Positions 36,816 through 48,501 of a DNA stretch of 64,000 nucleotides are shown here, in pieces. The stretch lies in NCBI RefSeq assembly GCF_050908995.1, contig NC_135130.1, forward strand, positions 4,953,001 through 5,017,000, given 5' to 3'. The notes below the pieces were generated by a model. The model did no database searches. It was given only the letters and a program-made list of their open reading frames with translations, and was not told where the DNA came from. This DNA is from Andrena cerasifolii (Eukaryota; Arthropoda; Insecta; Hymenoptera; Andrenidae). Positions within the stretch are counted from its first letter, which is position 1; the number at the start of each line of letters is the position of its first letter. Both the position numbers and the translations under genes were made by a program.

Positions 36816-37122
36816 GTATCGAAGCCATGCAACCGTCAGCCGCGTCTGTCATCTGCTTCTCGTGGCGTGAGATTGCAGCCACTGGAGGAAAGATCATCCA
36901 GAATGGATGTGGTTCCTTTACTAACTCCAACCATGGAGTCAGAGTTACTAAAGGATCCATGGGTATTTCCACAGCCAAAGGCGAATACAATAAAAGAAGA
37001 GGAGAAACCAGCGTCCTCCACTTGGGAGGAGAACTTTCAGGATTTAAGCGACTGGTGCATGGACACGTTCCAGGGTCAATGCGATTTTCATGCAGGTGAA
37101 TCACCTACTTTTAAACTGTCAG
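36816..37122 (+). other. Xrp1: Xrp1 exon carrying the main start codon and an overlapping uORF
   Basis: The exon could begin after TTCTAG at 36815 (weak acceptor, poor pyrimidine tract) or further upstream if transcription starts there. An ATG at 36827 opens a 90-codon frame that ends with TGA at 37097-37099. The main frame starts at 36903 with A at -3 and G at +4, and a second in-frame ATG in strong context lies at 36933. The donor is TCAG|GTCAGT after 37122. Confidence 0.55.
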
Positions 37123-39033
37123 GTCAGTATAAACATATCTAACTATGGACATACTACCGAATGGCCCCAGTGGCCGATCGACACGAAGTTTGAGGGGATG
37201 GGTGGGGAGGGGGTGTGGACCGTAAATCTAAAATTGTAGCTTCGGGAATTTATTAGTTTCGGAAATATTAATAAAAAATTATTGTTAATTTTTTTTACAA
37301 ATTATTTTTTTGAACTGCATATACGTAGCCCTAACGGGGTTTCACCCTGCTCTCCCTCCAATTTGTCCTACGGACAGCTGGACGCGTTCCCCTTACCTCC
37401 GCGTGCCCCTCAGACACTTAAATGGCAACCATATTTAGCTGAAATTCAAAGCCAATTTTCTCGAAAACGAAGCGCGATATTAAAAAATTGTATTCTATAT
37501 TTTCGTCTTATTTTGGCCTGTAGAATCACCCCCTAGAGTATTGCCTATCAATAAAGTAATAGGTATCCACCCTGTATAATAGGATGGATCGCATCTCCAA
37601 GTTTCTGGTTCAAATCTCCAAACTTACATCGCTTTACGCGCCCCCCGCACTAATCTAGCCCCAACTAATACTAATATCCAGAACAAGTTAGAAAGATGAA
37701 TGCGTAATGTCGGCATAAGTCAAAAGACAGACTAAAAGTTTTTTTTTTAATATCTCGTAAACTAATAAATTCCCGAAGCAACAATTTTGGATTTAGGGTC
37801 CAAACACCCTCCCCACCCCTCCTCGCAAATCTCGCGTCGATCGGCCACTGGGGCCATTCGGAAGTACAGCCCTAACTCTACTACAGATGCACGAAGGTAT
37901 TGTTTCGATCACTCTCCAATTTTATCTTCCAGGTACGAAATACGAGGGTAACAGTGTTTTGTCTTCAGAAGTGGGAGTATTGAGTGGTTTGGCGAGTGTA
38001 GAGGATGAAGGAGCGTGGAGCACGAAAATGGACACCGCTAAGAAAAACGAGCATTTAAACAACAATTGTTACAACAGCTTACAATCAACGTCCGAGACGA
38101 CTAGCAAACGCCAGAAAGAAAGTAGTACTTCGCAATCCAATTCATCCAACTCGTGGTTAAAGCTACCGAAAGGGGCGACAGCCGCTCTAAACGCAACTTC
38201 GTTGAGCAAACAGAATAGCGCTGACGTTAATACACCATCGCAATCCAGGCACCAGGTAGGGGGCATCGATTTAGACGACGCCTGCCCGAGTTCCTTCGAT
38301 TCCGCGGAAAGTCAACGGGAGACGTGGGACATGTTGTGCACAATGGAGACCAATGGGTCGGACACGTTCGATTTATTGTCGTACCTCTGCGATGTGAGTT
38401 GATACATGCAATTAATACTGCTTGACCGACATCGTTGTAGTAGGATGTAACCCTATAACTGGCCACGTGCGTGGGTATGTGTTGCAGGATGAAATGCGTT
38501 CTCCAGACGGCAGCAATTCAACAGATTCCTCGATAGTGTCAAAACCATGGTCACCCTCTAAGTTGCAAGCAACGGCTACACAGGCTAACGTGACAGTGAA
38601 AACGGAGAGTCAGACAGTTAACAAAAAACGTGCACGAAATCGAGCATCGTCAACTGTAACCTCGTCTTCTATGGAGACAGCTAGCGTATCCCCGCGCAGG
38701 TCTGGAGGGGCAAGGGCGTCCGCCGCAAGCAAGGTCGAGAAGATGTACAAGAAAGCAGGGAAACGGGGGAGACCGAGCAAAAGGCGTTACGTTGAATCTG
38801 ACTCGGACGATCAACCGTTCGTTTCGCATTACCGGGAGTCCAGAGAGAAGAACAACGAAGCGTCGAGGAAGTCGCGCATGAACAAGAAGGCGAAAGAGAG
38901 CGAGATGTCAGTGAAGGCGAACCAGCTGGAGAAGGATAATAGGATATTGAAGATGAAAGTGGAGGAACTCGAGAAACTCGTAACATCGATGCGCAACGCG
39001 CTTTTAAGATCAGCTTTAAAGAAAGAGTTCTAA
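36903..39033 (+). CDS. Xrp1: Xrp1-like AT-hook and bZIP transcription factor
   Basis: Exons 36903-37122, 37933-38393 and 38488-39033 join in phases 1 and 0 and give 408 residues. The N-terminal half is acidic and Ser/Asn-rich with Trp-Glu-rich patches (ENFQDLSDWCMDTF; RETWDMLCTME) resembling activation segments. An AT-hook core KRGRPSKRR lies near residue 320. A C/EBP-type basic region (REKNNEASRKSRMNKKAK) is followed by a leucine zipper (LEKDNRILKMKVEELEKL) to the C-terminus. AT-hook plus C/EBP-like bZIP is the hallmark of Drosophila Xrp1, a stress, DNA-damage and cell-competition regulator that pairs with the bZIP Irbp18 (established knowledge). If the leader splices differently, the N-terminus could be longer. 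Another C/EBP-like bZIP is less likely because of the AT-hook. Confidence 0.85.
37146..37872. mobile_element. TA-flanked inverted-repeat element (MITE) filling an Xrp1 intron
   Basis: About 115 bp at the left end (from 37146) is repeated inverted at the right end (to 37872). Both arms share CCGAATGGCCCCAGTGGCCG and, further in, GCTTCGGGAATTTATTAGTT. Both ends are flanked by TA (37144-37145 and 37873-37874), as in Tc1/mariner insertions. There is no transposase inside, so it is a non-autonomous element. Without it the intron 37123-37932 would be about 80 bp. Confidence 0.8.
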
Positions 39034-40920
39034 GTGTCCCTGTACACTGTTTGAAAGAATCGTTATGCGTGCACGAGATTACGTTGCTGCACTCCTTCAT
39101 TTGCCTTTTATTTATTTTTTCTTCTGTCTTTTCTTTGTCAAGTGTTATGCGTTTCGCGATACGAGAATAGCATTATTTTCTCTGAGTTTCTATCATTGCG
39201 ATTATTAACGCCAGAATGGGTTTTGTTTTTTTTTATGTTACGCTTACACTTGATTCATCTTGGATGTATCGTTTAGAAGAAAAAACAAAAGAAACGTAAT
39301 TGAACTTTGGGTGTTGCGAAGGATTCCCCGAAGGAAAGGTGTATTCGTTGATACGTGTTTAATGCATAATGTTTTCTGTAAATATTTTGTTGCACAGTGT
39401 TTGCGTTTGAGTATTTCAAAGTACACTTGAAATATTTTATATTGTTTACTGTAACGGAGTATTTTATGTTGCTATCCTTGCAAATTGAAAAAAAAGTGAG
39501 ATATAAAACAGTTGAAAAATATGGGTAAAGTTGAGAATATATACTTTTGAGAGGTTTATAGAGAACAAGAGATAACATAATATTTTCTTCAGCCTTATAT
39601 TGTACCTGATAACGAGTATAAGATATAGAGGTCGGGGCAAGATGAACTATGATTGGTAAGAATATAATTTTTCTACTGGTGTGGGCACAATAATGGCATG
39701 ATGTACAATAATAATCTTCAAATAAAGAATCTGCTTCGAAATTTACTTTGTAGTGAAGAGAATTATTTTCGTAGATATTCAGAGTGAAGAAATCTTTAGC
39801 GTACTCAAACATGAAACAATGTGCTTCTGTGTGTATGCAAAAACTTAGGGGTGGGTTCGAATCTAATGTTTAAATTCTCCAAACTCGAGTCCGAAAATTT
39901 GTAAGGCTTTGAAAGTTTCGAAACCCGAAACTCTCGAAACTTGAAATACTGATTCTGTTTTGTAAGTGGAATCTTGCTTTAAGAACTGCAGTGAACAAAA
40001 TTTTAGCATAAATTTCTATTGACCACAGTTAAACAAAATACAAACAAAAATATAACAATACCCTTTATTCGTTGATTTTATAATTTTCCTTATCTGGTTA
40101 TCGAGAGTTTCGAGTCACGAAGAAAATGCAAAATTTCGAATTCTCGAAACTCGGAACTTTCTTGACTTTCGAAGCTTTGACGCTTCGAGGAACCCATCCG
40201 AACGAAAAACATTTTATCTAAATTTAATAACTCCTACAGAAATTTCTGTTTAGAAATGAGATTGTAATCGTGAGATGATTTATGTACATATACATAGAGT
40301 ATTATCACAATATTATTCAGAGATCGAATATAAATATCGAAAACAAACACTTTGTGCTAGTTAGTTACTGTTTAAAACGATGATTCACCAGCATTGCAAT
40401 ACTTAATTTTCCGTATCGGATGCGAATAAATAAACTACGAGCGCCAGAAAAATTTGCATATCTAGAAGACTATTAAAAATACATCACTGATTCAATCCAT
40501 GTAACTGATTATACAAGAATTTAATATTATATATTATATGTATATCTCATAGATACTGTAGCAACGTTCGTGCTTTTCCTTTAACAGTGATAAGAAAGTT
40601 AGGAGCCAGATATTTTGTTTTATGACTGTACTCGTGTAACGAATTTAATGATAAAAACTGAAAATGTTTCCTTCAAAAATGCTTATTCGTTTCTTCGTGT
40701 AAAGCTACTCTTTACAGTGATGTAGATCTAATTGATTGAACATTTTTTATCTTGTACCATGTTTGTTCAAACGTTTTTACTTTCAGATACAACATTTGTG
40801 CTTGCTGCATACGTGAACAATGTATAAATTCGATAAATGTAATTATATCTTTTAACTGGCATTATTTTCATAAATATAAATACACTTAAACAAGACAAGC
40901 GTTTCAAAGTGTAAATAATT
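39034..40920 (+). other. Xrp1: Xrp1 3' untranslated region and downstream DNA
   Basis: AT-rich sequence after the stop codon with AATAAA signals at 39721-39726 and 40435-40440. No coding frame is supported. A possible small inverted-repeat element lies at 39849-40204 between the two signals. Where the transcript ends is not determined. Confidence 0.55.
39849..40204. mobile_element. Possible inverted-repeat element rich in TTTCGAA motifs
   Basis: The left end GGGTGGGTTCGAATC is matched imperfectly by the reverse complement of the right end (CGAGGAACCCATCCGAAC). Inside are many copies of CGAAAC/GTTTCG around palindromic TTCGAA cores. The ends are imperfect and no target duplication is clear. 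Confidence 0.35.
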
Positions 40921-42360
40921 CCCTTCTCATTGTTCTCACTTTCATAATATTAGATATTTAAACACAACATGCCAAAGCATCCACAAACTCGTTCAATATA
41001 ATCTTTCTAACATCCCTGCCCTTAAAAAGTTTATCGATACTATGATTTATGTTTTAGGATAGACACTAACAAAGATCCTCATCGTTAATTATGCAATGAG
41101 TGCCAACAAGAGAGAATATAATAAAAGAAGTAATGGTGCTTACAGTGACTTCAAATGTCCATTGTTAATTAAAACGCCCATAGTTAATAGAATGTCCAAG
41201 CAATGAAAGTGTCCATTCTTAAATATACTCTAAACGACGAATATACTCGCGGAATGGCCGGGTAAAGTATAAAGGATTCACCGAAGCTACTTTTGTACGG
41301 ATACGATTTGTGGTTATGTTGTACCGATATCTTCACAGCCGGAAAACTATTATAATTGAAAGAGCTGTGTTTCGATAGAAATGGAAATTAGTAGCAGCAT
41401 GTTTTGATACCTGTATTATCCCTATGCATCTTCTTATACCTTCATTGTACGCACTAGAAATTTACTCGTACGAAGCCCAGCTGCAAGCTCCACGAGGAAG
41501 GACGCCTGCCTGTTTTTGGCGCGAACAATTCAAACGTAAGGAGCCGATTGCGCGGCAAATATGATGCGCGTGCGCAAAGTTGATAGCAAAAGAAAGGGCC
41601 TGGCGTGTTCTGTCTCTCTCTGTATTTACAATTAATATGAATTATATGCGGACTTTCAAATTATTTGCAGCAAGTTCATACGAAGACTCAAAGATATCTC
41701 GAAAACTGTAATGAACGTGTAAAATTCTTTTATGAAAGATCAACGAATCAACAATAAGAAAGATCTACTGGTGTTTGCTGTATGAGTACGATTAAATAAG
41801 AAGCATACAAAATTTTATATCTGTATTTCTACAAAGTATCCCATCTTTTGGTACAATTTCACGCGTCAAAATTGGTGCACGACCACGATTTCAAACCGGG
41901 CGACCGCCATTACGTGGCGCGAAGAAGGAAGATGCGCGCGCATACGCGGTAAAAGAGAGGGGGAAGGAACGCGAGAGAGTCTCTCTCAGTTTCCCGCCTA
42001 ATTCGAACTCGCCGCGGTCGTATGATTTATCTCGGGCATAAACCATCTGCATACTATTCAATTAACTCGCCATTCGATTCGTGCACACACAATCGAAAGT
42101 AGGTACCTCTACCTGCCGGCGTTTTCACGTATTAGTACAATTTAGCACGAATCGGTAAGCCTGATACAGCTCTACACGTACAATGGTCGTAAAGCAATAA
42201 GATACTCGTACTACTTCGGCATTCTACGCTTTCCTGTAATTTCCGTCATAAAAATGATCTCGGGGAATGGAATTCAAACCTAGCCGCCATAACCTAGGAA
42301 GGAGAGAGAGAAGGGTGCGCGCGCATGGTCGCCCTTTTCCGCGAGAGCCGAGGCACAGTG
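40921..42360. other. Intergenic region between Xrp1 and the CrebA promoter
   Basis: No open frame or repeat can be supported. AT-rich up to about 41450, then increasingly CpG-rich. TTTGGCGCGAA at 41515-41525 fits the E2F consensus, and ATTACGTGGCG near 41912 resembles an ACGTG-type bZIP site. Both are single-motif matches only. Confidence 0.4.
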
Positions 42361-42831
42361 CGCTGGTAACAGGTGGTCCACGCTGATTGGTCGATAGCGG
42401 CGAGAACCGAATACCTCAGCTCGAGCAGCACGTGCGGCCGGATCCCCATTTACGCGGTGGTCGTGAGCGTGCTCGTGTCGTCCCGTCGCCCGTTGCTCGC
42501 GGAAGTCCGCTTTACCGATCGAAGGTTAGGCGTCCAGACGCTGGAGTACGCGCCTAGATAGCTTGGTTTCGGTAGGACTTCCCTATTGGCGGGCCCGACA
42601 CGTTCGTAGGTGCACGGGTGTTGGCTATCGATCTCAGTCGTCCCGTGTTCCTGTATGCTCATTGGCGCCTCAGTTGCTAACAGTGCGTCGTATGGTACAG
42701 TGCGGGCTCCGTTCGATCAGTGCTGTGGCCTGTTACGCTCAAGATATTTGTGCAATTCGCCCGGTTCCCCCGCGGTGATCCCCCTTCGACTGGTTCCACC
42801 CGGACGAGATCGCCGTCGACTTTCCTCATTG
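42361..42831 (+). promoter_or_regulatory. CrebA: Candidate CrebA promoter and 5' leader exon
   Basis: A CpG-rich block with at least three inverted CCAAT boxes (ATTGG near 42384, 42585 and 42661) and a strong splice donor CATTG|GTAAGTACC after 42831. On the + strand the next strong acceptor linked to a coding exon is CTTTCAG at 48287, which leads to the CrebA start. That this donor belongs to CrebA is inference. Confidence 0.4.
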
Positions 42832-45473
42832 GTAAGTACCGCTGCACTCTTGCCCCCGGTTCTTCCCATTTTGAAATTCAACGCGATATCGCGGCATTCG
42901 GCACTGCACCCCGGTGCACGTGTACGCGCGTCCACCCAACAAGTCGGTCACACCGAGCCGGTGTGCTCCGTTCCATCTGGTGCGTCTCGATCGCATCGGA
43001 TGGAATTATTATCGCGCGGAGGGGTGACCATCGTTGCGAACAATGCACCAGCGACCCGTACTTGTGCCTGTCGATGACGTTTTTGTGAAATTTAATTACA
43101 CGAGACGGCATACGGGTGGACGGCCACTTGTCGCGCCACGCGCGGACCCATCTGTGGCTGCTGCTTCATCCAAACCTTAAACACTTTCTCGTGGAATTAT
43201 TTTCATTCTCCTTTTACTTTCCGCGTGCTCATATGCGCGCGTTAACGCTTCGCGAGAATTCGCTTCCGCGATATCTATAGAGATGTTCAGGATTTTCCTT
43301 ATAGTGTTCCGCGAACTGTCGCATTGTTTAGAATGCTGGGTCTTCCGCTACTATCCTACTGCATAGGATGCTACATTTGAATTAGGTGCAAGAGTGGAGG
43401 ACTATGTTTGCGCAGCTTTAGTCATTGAATGTAGACTCAACGCAGACTCTGAAGGAACTGTTAAGTTCTCAGCGCGTTAACTCCTATTAGCCGCTGCGGC
43501 TGATAAATTCATTATTGGCGTACGATATGGGAAAGGACTCGAAATATTTTCCACGTTGAGTCACGCTGGTAAAACGAATGTGAAACTAACTGTTAATGAT
43601 TACGCCGGCTGTTATGTGGCAGCCCAATGCGGGTAGGGAAACTCATTACTATCCACTCCTGGAGGAACATCGCGCAATACTTTCGTACCTCGCTGCAAAT
43701 GAACCGAGCTCGATCTTAATCTGTTCGAGATTTCAAATGTTTAAAGACATCTGCAATATTGGTAAACCATCAGCGCCTGATAGCCAGGGATTTGTCTGTA
43801 TTGCGCCTTAAACTGATGCAGGCCTCGATCACCCCTTATTAGACCGCTCTTTCGCATTTAAAGGCGGGTCCAGACTGCATCGCGTTGAACAATCAAACTA
43901 TTAATTTGAACGGCATGCAATTAACGTTCTCCGTCGCTTTCGACCGCTACAGATCGTTGATCTTCAAGATGCTATTGTACCAGGCGTGTTTTGCGATTCG
44001 ATCACGTTTAGGGGCCAATTAACGACTACGCTCGGCACCGTATTAATTTCGCTTAATTGAAAGTCAATTCGGTACCATCGCTTCTTGCCCGTTCTCGAGT
44101 GTAAACACCGCCGCTTCAAGGACGCAAATTAACTCTCGGGATCAGATTTTTACGAGCTGAATCTAACGGACGAGATACCCAGAACTTTTGATCTTCCATC
44201 TGGCTTCGTTTTGGGGGGCGTAAAACCCTCTTTAACCTTTTCTCTTCCGATGGGAATTCAAACGAGATAAACGAACGTAGACTCCTACAAACGCTCGTTT
44301 TTTTTTATACGAAAATGATAGAGCAGGTCGATTCATTTTAATCGTCACACCGAGGAAGCAATTACTATTGCCAAGGTTCCTCGGAATAGGCCCAGCAGAC
44401 TTGTGGTTGTGCAAAATAATTCATCCGCTCTAGAAAGTGGATTGTAGAGCCGTTTTATTTCGTCTTTCGAATGGCAATCAAGGTGTTGCTTGTGCCAGAG
44501 CCGCGCTGGCGCAAAAACGTAATTCCCCCTTATCTCGATCGGGGGATTGGCTAAGATGCGATTGCTAACATATGGAGCACGTGTCGATAGGAGCCAATAA
44601 TGCGACTTTCCTCGACGCACCTTCGTGTCGCTCAGTTTCGCGACGGAAATGGCACACATGGCACGCTCGTTTCGCTGTATCCTCTCCCATTCGATTTTCC
44701 TTGAGTGGTACCGGTTCTGATTGATATAGGCGACCAAGAGGAATCCTCCGTCGAGCGAAAGGTCGGGCGCGCGAGAGGCGCTCGTGCCAATTTGCATGAA
44801 ACCGATGGCTACGAGGAACGAGGACAAATCTATGTTAATCCTGCCAAAAAAAAAAACATGACTTTAATCGTCTCCTCATTTGGGCGCCACTTTTCGGGAC
44901 GAAAAACAGCTTTCAGGTGATAGCAACAGCTGCTGATAATTGTCGGTATTGTGCAAACATGGGGGGCAAACACTAGGCGGCGAGGTGTTAGCAGCCCTCT
45001 GAGCGTTTGCTCTCCGTGAATGTTTTTTATCAGTTGACGAAATGAATTTCGATCTTATCTGGCCGGCGTAATATTTAATAAAAATGGCGAGATTCAAGGA
45101 TACACGTGGATACATTAGATTGCTACAAATGGCCGTTTCTGATTTTCTTATTGCATTTTCCGAAAGGACTGTCTTTTCCGAATGAAATGCCGTTTGGTTT
45201 ATATTAAAATTCGCAAAATTGTTGATTTGGCAGCTAAAAACATCAAGCGGTAACTTGCAGCGGCACCTTTGTCCGGAAACTTTAAACGCGTTTTTCTCGA
45301 ATTTTTTGCTCTCTTAGTTCTGCCGTATTTGCGAATGAACGGAGGTTCAGGTCGAGTTGAAAAAATTACAGGATGTATAAAACACGTGCCATTTCCCGCG
45401 CAACCTATTATATAGTCCGTAAGAATTCGAGATTTTCATAAAAAAATTAAAAAATTAAAAATAATTTAGTTTG

Positions 45474-47256
45474 TATTGGTTGCGCGGGGAACTACGGATG
45501 TAACAAACAAGAATCACACCTCGAAATTGGATTACGTCTCTTTTTAAGACCAATAATACAGCAAAACCACAGAAGGACGTTAAAATGTTTAACAGTCAGC
45601 ACTGCCATTTTTAAAGCACATGTATATTTCATACCAACTTTTTTTTTAATCTCCATGATAATAATAAATATTTGGTAAGAGATACATCTGGATTTGCTTC
45701 CATTTTTTTTACAAATACATTAAAGAGAAAGTGTTTTTTTTTCGCGGAAAACGACTGCCTAGTTCCCTTAACACGTATTTCATCGATCGAAATAGTCACC
45801 ATCGACTTCAATACGCTTCTTCCAACACGGAATAATTGCACCTATGCCTTTCTGAAAGAAATCCGGAGAACGAGGGGCAGTAAATTCAGCGATTGCAATT
45901 TTTAGTTTGATTTCTTCTCGAAACACTTTTCCAATTAAAAAAATATCTACTTAGGTGCTTGGAAAAATGGTAGTCTGTAGGTGAAGGATCAGGAGAATAA
46001 GGAAGGTGGAGAAGAACTTCTATTTGATATGCCTTCCTTATTATGGCGGTGAAACTAAAAAGAACTGATCTACAAGTGAGGAATTTGGTTGCTTCCGATG
46101 AGTTATGGAACCCATTTGTCCAGCTTTTCTACTTTCCATATGGCCTTTAAATGTTGGGAAACGGACGAATAGTGAATATTCGCTCTCACTGGGATTTCCT
46201 GAAGAGTTAAACGTGAATCCACTTCAACCATGTCCTTCAAAATAGTGTCTTTGGTAACTGCTGGCTTATGGCCACGAGTGACATTTTCGAGGCCTGTATC
46301 ACCAAGACGAGATTTTTCGAACCAACGCCTAGTGGTCCAATTACTTGCAGTACCATTGCCGAAAGCAGTATTTATGTTCCGCGTTGGTTCAACCACTAGG
46401 GTTTGTCGGTTTTTAAAAACCGTTTTTTTTTTAGGAATTTGTAAAATTCGAAACCCGGCTTTTAAATTTAAAAAAAATCGTTTTTATATACTAGAATTAA
46501 TATGTAAAAATGAATTAATTATTTAATTAAAAACTTTAACCTTTTGACTTGAAATCTCCTCGGATGCAAGCATATTGTACTGTAAAACTAATCTTCATGA
46601 GATCATATTTTCGAAAGAGAAGTACTAAATTAAATAAAGATTTATAATTCATATTTTGCACGGATATTAGTTATTTTAGTTCTTTTTGTTTGGTTTTGTA
46701 TGCAGTGTATTCTATTGTGTTATATTTTTGTAGATCCATAAATATTAAATGAACTCAAAAATTGTACGGATTTTAGTTATTTTAATTTTTTTTTATGTAT
46801 TTGGTTTTGTATAGAGAGAGTATATTTTATTTTGTTATATTTTTGTAATTCCATTGATATTAAAGAAACTGAAAATTTTTAAAATAAGCACAAATATTTA
46901 TTTTCTATTTTAATTATATTTTCGTGTGAAAATTCGAAAACCGGTTTCACCGGTTTTGGGGGAATAGTGGAATTCGAAAACCGTTTTTTTTTCAAAAGTG
47001 GGCTTTTGTATAAACCCTATTAACCACACTGTGTCCAAATTTGAACTCATACAAGTAAATTATTCGAATTTCCTTCTTTTCCCTGACCAATGCAACAGAA
47101 ATTATACACGCCTAACCGCATGTGAGATATGTACTTTTCAAACGCTACAAATAAAACGCCATCTGCATGGAAGAAGCTAAGCTACAATGCCGGAAAGTTT
47201 AAATTGTAGAAAATTGCCATTTCATTTGCAACAACCTAATATATAACTCTAATCTC
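45474..47256 (-). pseudogene. Decayed mariner transposase copy, interrupted and internally deleted
   Basis: On the - strand, 46396-46103 reads as the helix-turn-helix part of a mariner transposase (TRNINTAFGNGTASNWTTRRW; SSVSQHLKAIWKVEKLDKWV). The few codons just upstream (reading YEFKFGHSV) lie at 47057-47028, beyond an insertion. After 46103 a stop appears, the central catalytic region is missing, and C-terminal pieces (SPTDYHF, then frame-shifted blocks to near 45790) remain. The right end CAACAACCTAATATA near 47256 resembles a mariner terminal repeat, and a diverged TATTGGTTGCGCG at 45474 may be the left one. It cannot encode an active enzyme. Confidence 0.8.
46397..47021. mobile_element. 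Non-autonomous element inserted into the mariner copy
   Basis: AACCAC flanks it on both sides (46391-46396 and 47022-47027), and removing it with one copy restores the mariner reading frame across the join. Its ends are TAGGGTTTGTCGG and, inverted, TAGGGTTTATAC. Inside are several segments matching AAACCGGTTTT-type palindromes. It has no coding capacity. Confidence 0.7.
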
Positions 47257-48287
47257 CGCGCTAGATTCAACCTGGAATTGCAACTTGAACGTAACTCAGT
47301 TATAGTTCCGACCTAACACTGATTGAGATCTAGCGATAGCACAGACCTAACTCACAAGGAAGCATTACCAACCCGAAAATTCTGATTTCAATGAAACTTT
47401 GTGACTGTTAGAGCATACTGAAGTATATAAAGAAGATTTGCTCCGAAGGGGTGAAATCAGCCCTTAAAATTATCGCGCCTTTCCTTTATTTAATACAACT
47501 CTGCCACACTACTAAAAGAAGAATAAAGTCCAAGTCTCATTGCACCTGCAATAATTACAGAAGATGCCCTTGGAGCAGCGTGAAGGCCCGTGAAATATTC
47601 CTCGAACGAACCCTTCCTTCTTTTCTTCCGCATAGAGCGTCTCGTTTTAATGACTCATTCGGTTCTCCTTCCGTTCGCCCGAACAGCACACTTAACCCAT
47701 AGAGAGAGGTCCATTGATCTCGTTGCAGCGCGCGGCGGTCCGCAACGCCTATACCGCATCGCCCCGCCGCGTAGAACAAACAGAAGGTATTAAATGCGAA
47801 ACCGTGAGCGTTGGCCGCGCGATTTCCATCCCGCCATGTTGCATTGTCGCTGCGGGCGCGCGTGGGTCCGGCGAACTGTTCGAGAGGAGCACGCTCGGCC
47901 CCGAGCGTACATAGATCGCGCCCGGTCGAAATAGATCGGCCTGCATAGCTGTCGAATGATGTATCACAGAGCAATGGTATTTCCAATATTGATCATGGGG
48001 CGCCCGCGCGCAAAAGACCATTCTGCGAAACGTCCACGGGCATCAAAGGTAGCGAACGCTCGTAGGAAGCGTAACTGGTAGAGAGCAAACATCGCAAGAA
48101 TTCGCTCGAACGAAGTTGACCTATAAACCAGAATCGCGGCTCTCGAAGGAGCAGCGAGTTAACGACCGTCCCGGATCAGTCGCGGCGCACTCCCTTCGGC
48201 CGCGTTAATTGGAATCCAGCGCAATCGGCGCAAGGGAATCCGATTTCCGCGGGAACGATTTCAATAAAGGGCGGTTGTTCTTTCAGA

Positions 48288-48501
48288 TCAGCGGGCCTGT
48301 GTGTCCACGGGCTACGATGGATACGCGTGGAGCGAGCGTGTGCGTGTTCCTCTGCTGATCATCCTTCATGGGCAGACGCGACGATCCATCCGCTAGCAGC
48401 AGAGCCATTAGGAAAGACCGAGGAAGGCTAGGATCATGGAGTTCTACGACGTGGGAACCAGCGACCTTAGGGAGTTGTGGGAGTCTTACCTCTCCGAGCC
48501 G
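48288..48501 (+). CDS. CrebA: First coding exon of a CrebA-like (CREB3 family) bZIP factor, partial gene
   Basis: The exon runs from the acceptor TTTCAG at 48287 to the donor CCG|GTGAGT after 48501. Coding starts at ATG 48436 (A at -3, G at +4), with an in-frame TAG upstream at 48409. The 22 codons give MEFYDVGTSDLRELWESYLS plus EP. Fly CrebA is remembered to begin MEFYDGDLKDIWDSDL, and the shared MEFYD..DL..W.S pattern supports orthology. CrebA/CREB3L proteins are bZIP activators of secretory-pathway genes, ER-membrane bound in vertebrates. The bZIP exons are not recognised in the window and probably lie past 64000. Confidence 0.6.

Larger units (their letters stand above)
42832..48287 (+). 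other. Candidate CrebA leader intron
   Basis: If the leader exon is right, this is a 5.5-kb intron. It holds a decayed mariner copy (about 45474-47256) split by a second element. A stretch at 43860-44090 has several TAATTGA/CAATTAA-type homeodomain-like cores and looks enhancer-like, but that is an impression. I see no coding exon. Confidence 0.4.
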
